Source of the DNA: Camellia lanceoleosa
Lineage: Eukaryota; Streptophyta; Magnoliopsida; Ericales; Theaceae
DNA length: 64,000 bases
Direction: 5' to 3'
NCBI GenBank assembly: GCA_025200525.1
Contig: CM045758.1
Location: 8,924,580 to 8,988,579 of the forward strand
Within the stretch, counting starts at the first letter, position 1. The number at the start of each line of letters is the position of its first letter. The notes beneath the pieces were generated by a model that was given only the letters and a program-made list of their open reading frames with translations, was not told the origin of the DNA and ran no database searches. Position numbers and translations under genes: made by a program. This document shows positions 55,776 through 64,000 of this stretch, piece by piece.

Positions 55776-58259
55776 TGTAAGGACCCACATTTATGGCTTA
55801 GTCATGATCATGTGCATTCGCATGTTTTTGTCTTGTTAAGTTAACATGTATGAATCTTGCCTTGTTTTGTATGTATATGATTTGCCTAAGTGTTTATGTA
55901 TGCTTTGTTCCTCCCTTGCTGTGTGAAGCCTAGGTCATGATGAGCCTAGGATATGTTAAGCCGAGGTCATCCTAAGCCTAGAAGTACTTTGCTTGACCTC
56001 CACCTTTGTCCTGGCATATTGGCCGAGATGATTATCATCTGAGCCGAGGTGAGTATCACCAAGGCCGAGGTGTGTATTATCTAGGCCGAGATGTTATCTT
56101 GAACCCAAGTGATCTTGTCCTGGAGCGGTATGACCTAGACCGAGGTGTGGCACATCTGGGCGAGGTGTGGCACAAGCTAGGCCAGCGTTGTCCTTCCCGA
56201 GATCATTGTTACCTTAGTTGCGAAGTCTTGATGTTAGCCGATGTCATTCCTTGAGGTGTTTCTTTGTGAAGCTTGTTAGATACGCTTTGTCAGAACCTTG
56301 TCTTGTCAATCAGTCACCTTTTTGAGGAGAACCAACCAGCCGTTGCCACGTGGCCGAGCTGAGTGTTATATCAGCCGGCAGAGAGAGGGAAAACCCCTTA
56401 TTTGTTATATTTGTATTTCGAAGAGGAGAGAGAAGCTTTAGAAGAGGGAGAAGAGTTCTTGAGAGAGAGTAGATCTTCCAAGCTTGATTTCTAGAGATCG
56501 AACCGTTAGATCCGTGTTTTAAGGTTAGATTCTTGATGTGCTCATGATGTCCTTTATGTTTATGTTATTGCATTGCATGATTGAATATGTTTTGAAAGCC
56601 ATGCATCGTTTTGAAGCTCGGTTTTAGAAAGAGAAAGTGGTATTCAAGTGTTCTTCAAGAAAAGTCATGTTTTGATCCGGAAGCTCATGCCAAGATTCAT
56701 GTTTTCATGTTTGTTTTCACATGATCTTCAAGTATGGGTGCCCAGGTCCATGTTTTCCAACTCAGAGCATGAAACCCAGTTTGAATAAAGGAAATGATGA
56801 TTTTGGCATTCATGTTCATGTTCATGTTCTTCATGTTCTTCACGGGTGGAAACCAGATCTCGAGCTTCACTTCCCGAAGTGTAGTCGCCGAGATCATTCT
56901 TGCCTAGACCTCACACTTAGGCCAAGCATCGTATCTCACCTTGGCCTACCTTGCATGATCACTTAACACTTTAGTTTGTCTTGCATGAACCTCGGCATGC
57001 AGTGCACGCCGAAGCTTAGGTAGCCACACCTCGGCCAGGAGGTGTGGGACCTCGGCAAAGACCTGGTTGGTACCCAGCATGTCTCCTTGACATGTAAAGC
57101 AGTGTTTTGACTTCCAGCATGTTTTCCCGAGATCATTGCATGCATGTATGTGAGACTTGTTTTAAGAAGTATGTTCAGTAGACCTTGCCATGTATTTGTA
57201 GGACTTGGACCTTTGCCTTGATCCCGACGTCCCAAGGACTAGGTGAGTGGTATTTTTAATAAAGATATGTTATACGTTTTGATAAAGGCTTTGCTTTGCT
57301 TTGTTTTGAAAAGTATTTGTTGAGTATGAATGATTACCCCTACTTTGTGTATCAAGTATAAGTTTCATGCAACTAGTATAAGCACTATGTTGGAGCCCGT
57401 GGTGATGGGGACCTAAGCCCAATAACCCGCCTACTAGTGATTTGTGGTGGAGCCTGTGGCGATGGGGACCTAAGCCCAATAACGGCCTACTAATGATTTG
57501 TGTTGGAGCCGTGGTGATGGGGACCTAAGCCCAATAACCCGCCTACAAGTGAGCAAGTGAGGAGTCCGAGGTGAGGGGGATTAAGCCCAACAACCCGGCC
57601 TAAAGCGGACAGTATCTAATGACGTAAGCAAGTTCAAGTATATGTTTTGTTTGGAATGCGATGACTCCAAGTGTGTGTTTTGATGCAAGTTATGCCAAGT
57701 ACATGTTTTGTAATAGTTTTGCCGAAGAACATGATTTGAACATGATATGATATGTATGTATGCTTTGTCAAGAACCTCGGGAATCATTCATGAAAACCCT
57801 TTATTACTTGTATCATTCATCGAAGTTTCGGACTCACCCTCTCTATATATATGTAGGTTCCAAGCTAGAGGTCGGCATCGCCGAGGTGTTTCTTTCTGTG
57901 CCGATGTTTTGTATGCATGTTAGGTCGGCTTGAGGATGTCGGCAACCTTGAAGATTATGTTTTGACCTTGTAATTCATGTATTTGATTATGTCGGCTGAG
58001 AAGCCTTTTGTTAAGATGTAACGTATGTATTTGGTATATGTTGTAATCAAGTTGTAAGACTTTAATTAAAGATGTATGCCATTTCATTGGATCTATGCAC
58101 AGCTCTTATGGACTATTTAGATTTAAACATTGCTTCCGCACATGTTAGCCCCATATGTATACTCTGATTGTGTGTGATCTTTTGTAAGAGGCCTTTGGTA
58201 ATCTCGGATTACTGGCCATCATGACACCAAACTACTAGGGGCGGTTTGGGGTCGTGACA
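55776..58259 (+). repeat. Element C 5' LTR (2,484 bp)
   Basis: TG...CA ends. It carries repeated GCCGAG words near 55960-56220, a GGAGCC(C)GTGGTGATGGGGAC tandem array (57391-57600) and a TATATATAT box at 57844-57852. It differs from the 3' LTR mainly by 1-4 nt indels. Confidence 0.93.
57391..57600. repeat. Four-unit tandem repeat in element C LTR
   Basis: Units of about 55-60 bp share GGAGCC, GATGGGGACCTAAGCCCAAT and GGCCTAC. The same array occurs in the other LTR at 61190-61400. The last unit is more diverged. Confidence 0.85.
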
Positions 58260-58262
58260 GAA

Positions 58263-58274
58263 TGGTATCAGAGC
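58263..58274 (+). other. Element C primer-binding site (initiator-Met)
   Basis: TGGTATCAGAGC, three bases after the 5' LTR, matches the initiator tRNA-Met complement. Confidence 0.85.
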
Positions 58275-58495
58275 ACAAGTTCCTTATAGTACGTTGTTCA
58301 CACACCTTGAGTCCTAAAGAGCATAGGAATTCCCTTAGACTTGATATTAGGATTGCACCATGTTGCTTGCTACTCGACAAGGTGTGCATTATTTCGGCAT
58401 CAGCATTTGTTACATCGGCATGCTCATACTCACTTGCACACATGTTTATTTGTTTATTTCATTTTAAGAGTCACATTTTGCATACATTTAGCATC

Positions 58496-59492
58496 ATGAG
58501 AAGAGGTAGACCCCCAGTTCGCCGAGATCAGTCCGAGGACAGGTTGGACAGACTAGAAAGTATTGTTGAAAGTTTGATCGGTGAGGTAAAGGCGGACAAA
58601 GCGGCCAGAACACCGGTGCTACATCCACTCGAGGCGAACAAGCGGCTGGCCGACAAGATACATTCACCTCCACCTCCCCCAGTGGAACAAGTGCCTCCAC
58701 AGCCAGCTTTGTATGGGGATGATACACTGACTTTGATCAAAGAATTTAAGAAGATGCAACCGCCGACGTTCCAAGGAGGTATTGAGCCGATGAAGGCAGA
58801 AGCATGGGTTCTTGAGATGGAGAAGTTGTTCGAGGTTTTTCCCAGCACCGACGCTCAGAAGGTGTCATTGGCGGATTTACATTGGAAGGCGATGCGAAGA
58901 TGGTGGATGATGATCCGAAGGTAACCCGGACTTAACTTGGGCTGATTTTTGGAGTTGTTCTACAACAAGCATTTTCCCCAAAGTGTTGAAACCGAAGGCT
59001 CGAATTTGATTTTGATGCAAGGCAACGATCTGATGGCAGAATATGACCGTGCCTTTACTGAATTAGCGAGGTTTGCACCTCACATGTTCAACGATGAGTA
59101 TATGAAGGCTAGAAAGTTTGAGAGTGGGCTCCAAGGACCAATACAAGATCAGGTAAATTTGCTCAACATGCCGTCGTATCTTTGGAGTGTTGGATAAAGC
59201 CATTCTGGCGAAGCCAACTGAGCAATCGAGTTCGGAGGAAAGCGAAGAAGAGGCGGACTTATGACAATCGCGAGGAAGAAGCGGTCTGGATGATGCCGAC
59301 GAGGAGACAGTTATGCACAATCCCAACAACATTAATCAGGAAGGGGACACCAGGCCGACATGTGCAAGTTGTGGGAAGCTACATTTTGGGGTTTGTCTTC
59401 GAGCAACTGGGGCATGTTTTGGATGTGGTGAAAAGGGGCATCGAATTAAGGATTGTCCTAAGATAAAGGCTAAAGATGATAAGAAGAGATGA
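58496..59492 (+). pseudogene. Element C gag with CCHC zinc knuckle
   Basis: Starts at ATG 58496 (MRRGRPPVRRDQSEDRLD). The N-terminal part has a short helical segment, a Pro-rich stretch and a gag core beginning MQPPTFQGGIEPMKAEAWVL. A frameshift near 58905-58945 separates it from the second gag part (FTELARFAPHMFNDEYMKA). A further break near 59190 precedes the zinc knuckle CFGCGEKGHRIKDC (59415-59456) and a basic tail ending at TGA 59490-59492. Pol is absent directly after it, so a deletion removed everything between knuckle and the 3' untranslated region. Confidence 0.85.
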
Positions 59493-59557
59493 GAATCCAA
59501 CATTCCAGAGTTGTTTTGGGGACATGGTAAGTTAAGTTTGGGGACCAAACTTCTATA

Positions 59558-59569
59558 AGGGGGGAAGGA
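59558..59569 (+). other. Element C polypurine tract
   Basis: AAGGGGGGAAGGA-type purine run directly before the 3' LTR start TGTAAGGACCC. Confidence 0.8.
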
Positions 59570-62060
59570 TGTAAGGACCCACATTTATGGCTTAGTCATG
59601 ATCATGTGCATTCGCATGTTTTTGTCTTGTTAAGTTAACATGTATGAATCTTGCCTTGTTTTGTATGTATATGATTTGCCTAAGTGTTTATGTATGCTTT
59701 GTTCCTCCCTTGCTGTGTGAAGCCTAGGTCATGATGAGCCTAGGATATGTTAAGCCGAGGTCATCCTAAGCCTAGAAGTACTTTGCTTGACCTCCACCTT
59801 TGTCCTGGCATATTGGCCGAGATGATTATCATCTGAGCCGAGGTGAGTATCACCAAGGCCGAGGTGTGTATTATCTAGGCCGAGATGTTATCTTGAACCC
59901 AAGTGATCTTGTCCTGGAGCGGTATGACCTAGACCGAGGTGTGGCACATCTGGGCCGAGGTGTGGCACAGCTAGGCCAAGCGTTGTCCTTCCTAGCCGAG
60001 ATCATTGTTACCTTAGTTGCCGAAGTCTTGATGTTAGCCGATGTCATTCCTTGCCGAGGTGTTTCTTTGTGAAGCTTGTTAGATACGCTTTGTCGAACCT
60101 TGTCTTGTCAATCACCACCTTTTGAGGAGAACCAACCACGGTAGTTGCCACGTGGCCGTGAGTGTTATATCACCTACGAGAGAGAGGAAAACCCTTATTT
60201 GTTATATTTGTATTTCAAGAGGAGAGAGAAGCTTTAGAAGAGGAGAAGAGTTCTTGAGAGAGTAGATCTTCCAAGCTTGATTTCTAGAGATCGAACCGTT
60301 AGATCCGTGTTTTAAGGTTAGATTCTTGATGTGCTCATGATGTCCTTTATGTTTATGTTATTGCATTGCATGATTGAATATGTTTTGAAAGCCATGCATC
60401 GTTTTGAAGCTCGGTTTTAGAAAGAGAAAGTGGTATTCAAGTGTTCTTCAAGAAAAGTCATGTTTTGATCCGAAAGCTCATGCCAAGATTCATGTTTTCA
60501 TGTTTGTTTTCACATGATCTTCAAGTATGGGTGCCCAGGTCCATGTTTTCCAACTCATAGCATGAAACCCAGATTTCGAATAAAGGAAATGATGATTTTG
60601 GCATTCATGTTCATGTTCATGTTCTTCATGTTCTTCACGGGTGGAAACCCAGATCTCCAGGCTTCACTTCCCGAAGTGTAGTCGCCGAGATCATTCTTGC
60701 CTAGACCTCACACTTAGGCCAAGCATCGTATCTCACCTTGGCCTACCTTGCATGATCACTTAACACTTTAGTTTGTCTTGCATGAACCTCGGCATGCAGT
60801 GCACGCCGAAGCTTAGGTAGCCACACCTCGGCCAGGAGGTGTGGGACCTCGGCAAAGACCTGGTTGGTACCCAGCATGTCTCCTTGACATGTAAAGCAGT
60901 GTTTTGACTTCCAGCATGTTTTCCCGAGATCATTGCATGCATGTATGTGAGACTTGTTTTAAGAAGTATGTTCAGTAGACCTTGCCATGTATTTGTAGGA
61001 CTTGGACCTTTGCCTTGATCCCGACGTCCCAAGGACTAGGTGAGTGGTATTTTTAATAAAGATATGTTATACGTTTTGATAAAGGCTTTGCTTTGCTTTG
61101 TTTTGAAAAGTATTTGTTGAGTATGAATGATTACCCCTACTTTGTGTATCAAGTATAAGTTTCATGCAACTAGTATAAGCACTATGTTGGAGCCCGTGGT
61201 GATGGGGACCTAAGCCCAATAACCCGGCCTACTAGTGATTTGTGGTGGAGCCCGTGGCGATGGGGACCTAAGCCCAATAACCCGGCCTACTAATGATTTG
61301 TGTTGGAGCCCGTGGTGATGGGGACCTAAGCCCAATAACCCGGCCTACAAGTGAACCGTGAGGAGTCCGAGGTGAGGGGGATTAAGCCCAACAACCCGGC
61401 CTAAAGCGGACAGTATCTAATGACGTAAGCAAGTTCAAGTATATGTTTTGTTTGGAATGCGATGACTCCAAGTGTGTGTTTTGATGCAAGTTATGCCAAG
61501 TACATGTTTTGTAATAGTTTTGCCGAAGAACATGATTTGAACATGATATGATATGTATGTATGCTTTGTCAAGAACCTCGGGAATCATTCATGAAAACCC
61601 TTTATTACTTGTATCATTCACTGAGTTTCCAGACTCACCCTCTCTATATATATGTAGGTTCCAAGCTAGAGGTCGGCATCGCCGAGGTGTTTCTTTCTGT
61701 GCCGATGTTTTGTATGCATGTTAGGTCGGCTTGAGGATGTCGGCAACCTTGAAGATTATGTTTTGACCTTGTAATTCATGTATTTGATTATGTCGGCTGA
61801 GAAGCCTTTTGTTAAGATGTAACGTATGTATTTGGTATATGTTGTAATCAAGTTGTAAGACTTTAATTAAAGATGTATGCCATTTCATTGGATCTATGCA
61901 CAGCTCTTATGGACTATTTAGATTTAAACATTGCTTCCGCACATGTTAGCCCCATATGTATACTCTGATTGTGTGTGATCTTTTGTAAGAGGCCTTTGGT
62001 AATCTCGGATTACTGGCCATCATGACACCAAACTACTAGGGGCGGTTTGGGGTCGTGACA
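59570..62060 (+). repeat. Element C 3' LTR (2,491 bp)
   Basis: Near-identical to 55776-58259, with the same tandem array (61190-61400) and TATA box (near 61641). It ends GTCGTGACA, followed by the GTGTG target duplication. Confidence 0.93.
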
Positions 62061-64000
62061 GTGTGCCTCGGCTCGGGACCGCCCAAGCATCTCCGAGTTC
62101 TCCGGTTTTTGGCATATGCCTCTGTTTTAGTGTTCCGAGGGACACTGGGGCCCCTGATGCCCACTTCGCAGCCGAACACCACTTCCAGTGCCCGGCGCCC
62201 ATTTTCGGGACCCCGAACTGCGTGATTTGGGCCCCGAGCATTCATTTCGCGTCCGCTTTCTCCGGTTTCTGGCAGGAACCTCTGTTTTATCATTTCAAGA
62301 AACCCTGGGGCCCCTGATGCCCACTTCAGGCCGTATGCCACTTTCGATTGCTCAGAATCGGTTTTCGGGACCCCAAACCGCCGGTTTTGGTCCCGAGCAT
62401 TCATTTGCATCGGTTTTCTCGATTTTTGGCGGGACCTCTGTTTTGTCATTCAGGGACACTGGGTCGCGAATACCCACTTCGATCTTTGAACACCACTTCC
62501 ACCCTGACCCATTTTCGGGATCCCGATTTGCTCGGTTTTGGCCGACGTTCATTTCTCATTAGTTTTGTTCAAACTTGGCGGTACCTCTGTTTCAACATCG
62601 GGAAGATCCTTTGGGGGTGGGAGGCCAGCAATTATCCCAGATAACCGGTTTCGCTCCTCGGAGCCCGTTTTGTTCACTTAGGGCCAATGTTGAACACCTA
62701 GGCATATTTTCTTCCAACCAAAGCTACATATCTGTGATGAGGGCATCTAGGAGGACCCTAAGGGTTGGTGGTCGGCCAGAAATTGTGGTTTCATTTTGGG
62801 CCTCTCCTTCAAGCTCTATGTTGTGGCTCCTTGATGTTGCCAAATTCAACCTTGGATCCTTGTTATACACATCGGGAGGACACTTTGGCATAGTGGTCGG
62901 CCCGACAATTGTTGGTTTCATTTTGAGCCTCTCCTTCAAGCTCTATGTTGTGACTTCAGTTCGGTGTTGCGATTCCGACCACAGGGCCTTATTCTACACA
63001 CACTTGGGAGGACACTCTTGTATGGTGGTCGGCCAGAAATTTTGAAGTTGGTTTTTTGGGGTGGCCGGGCGGCTAGGTGGGTGGTGGCCGACAGTGGGGT
63101 GGCCGGGCCACCTCCTAAATTACCTGGCCCGGCGCTTCACCTTTCGGCTGTCCCAATGTCCGACATCTCCCAACATATCCGGGGCATCTGGGGATATTTC
63201 GGGAGGAAAGATTGGGTGCTTTCCTCCTTTTACACCATTTCTTGCCTATTTGAAGGGCCCTCCCTCTCCTTCTTCAAGGTTGGAAAATTTGTCTTCAAGA
63301 ACACTTCTCCAAAACCTCCATTTTCATAGCTCAAAACCTCAAAAAGCTTCTAAGTCCCTAGGTCTTCTCTTCATCAACACCTAGCCTCACCATCCTTACT
63401 ACCATTCCAGCAGCTAGGAAGTGAATTTCAGAGGTTGAGAAGCTACAAATCAAAGCCAAGAATCAAAGAAAGACAAGTCTTCAAGGGTAAGTCTTAAAAA
63501 CCAACTTTTAGGGCTTTTTCTTGATTCATTTCTATACTCCAATTGGTTGAGAATTGGGGCTCCGACCCCTACTGCTTTTGTGCTTGTTTTGAGCCCCTCT
63601 ACAACTTTGTAGAAGGGCTCAACTTCATTTGATGCTCCTATGATATACTTGTTTCAATACCTAGCTTTTATGCCATTATCTTGCATGCTAGTTTAGGCCT
63701 ATTTCCTTTTGTTTTTATGGGTCCGACCCCTACTGGTTTTGTGCTCATTTTGAGCCCCTATACAACATTGTAGAAGGGCTCAACTTCATTTGGCCATTGT
63801 ATCCACCACTTCCTTCAAATTTCATCAAGTGTGCCATTTTTGCATGCAATTTTTGGCCTATTTGTGTTTGTTTTTGGGACTTCGACCCCTACTGGTTTTG
63901 GTCTTATTTTGCCCCCCTTTACATATTTCATGAAGAAAGTGTTGTCATTTGGTGTGTGTATTGCATGTCTCATGATATAGCCTATTTGGAAGCCTACTTT
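62061..64000 (+). repeat. Element B 3' LTR, second part, cut by the window end
   Basis: Continues the element B 3' LTR after element C, matching 35543-37495 of the 5' LTR, including the GGTCGGCC region near 63050-63140 and TGCATG-rich sequence. Small indels relative to the 5' LTR are frequent around CCGG-type words. Confidence 0.92.

Larger units (their letters stand above)
55776..62060 (+). mobile_element. Element C: gag-only LTR retrotransposon nested in element B 3' LTR
   Basis: Two LTRs (55776-58259 and 59570-62060) with TGTAAGGACCC ... GTCGTGACA ends enclose only 1,310 bp. A 5-bp target duplication GTGTG flanks it (55771-55775 and 62061-62065). The internal part has an initiator-Met primer site, a broken gag with zinc knuckle, a short 3' tail and a polypurine tract. 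No protease, RT, RNase H or integrase is present, so it depends on a partner. The gag type and primer suggest a chromovirus-like origin. Confidence 0.93.
35248..64000 (+). mobile_element. Element B: Ogre/Tat-lineage LTR retrotransposon, runs off the window
   Basis: Plus-strand element related to element A. 5' LTR 35248-40677, primer site 40682, gag, protease, RT, two RNase H domains and integrase to 49074, then about 6 kb with antisense PMD genes, polypurine tract 55451-55464 and 3' LTR from 55465. Element C (55776-62060) splits the 3' LTR. The internal region is 14.8 kb; with two LTRs the full length would be about 25.6 kb, the size known for Ogre elements. Its coding frames are heavily interrupted, in places by clustered small indels that may be consensus errors. 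Confidence 0.9.

Overview
The window is nuclear DNA of a flowering plant, probably a eudicot with a large, repeat-rich genome. This rests on the content: very long Ty3/gypsy Tat/Ogre-type LTR retrotransposons, Copia and LINE remnants, plant mobile domain (PMD) proteins, GT-AG introns and AT-rich intergenic DNA. There is no prokaryotic or organellar signal, and the species cannot be named from sequence alone. Only one candidate host gene was found (31041-32018).

Layout. 1-3695 is a diverged Ogre-type LTR, followed by a 100-N assembly gap. 3796-23407 is element A, an Ogre/Tat element on the minus strand: left LTR to 6956, internal region 6957-19499, complete right LTR 19500-23407. A is inserted in the pol gene of a Copia element (23408-25482), whose LTR is followed by an inverted copy of itself (to 26073). 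26074-28920 holds a promoter-like block with heat-shock elements, a 478-bp Copia-type LTR with primer site, and AT-rich DNA. 28921-30610 is a higher-order tandem repeat. 31041-32018 is a small membrane-protein gene model. 32468-34821 is a gypsy LTR with gag remnant joined to the 3' end of an L1-type LINE. 35248-64000 is element B, a second Ogre/Tat element on the plus strand. Its 3' LTR is split by element C (55776-62060), a gag-only LTR element with a perfect 5-bp target-site duplication.

A and B share gag, aspartic protease, RT, a gypsy-type RNase H without the usual catalytic Asp, an archaeal-type second RNase H, and integrase. All these frames are broken in both copies. Internal regions are 12.5 kb (A) and 14.8 kb (B); LTRs are 3.9 kb and about 5.4 kb.

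The most interesting content is antisense to the retrotransposon genes. Both elements carry, convergent with pol, a PMD gene (PMD1) with a conserved GT-AG intron: complete in A (9062-10351), a 3' remnant in B. B additionally carries a five-exon PMD gene (PMD2, 50860-54065 minus) with its own TATA box. Antisense placement could explain why the introns survive: the genomic RNA carries their complement, so splicing of that RNA would not remove them. GGTCGGC/GGCCGACC motif clusters occur both in the LTRs and upstream of each antisense gene.

Caution: several stretches of B and C differ from their sister copies mainly by clustered 1-4 nt indels, which looks partly like consensus error, so some pseudogene calls may be technical.
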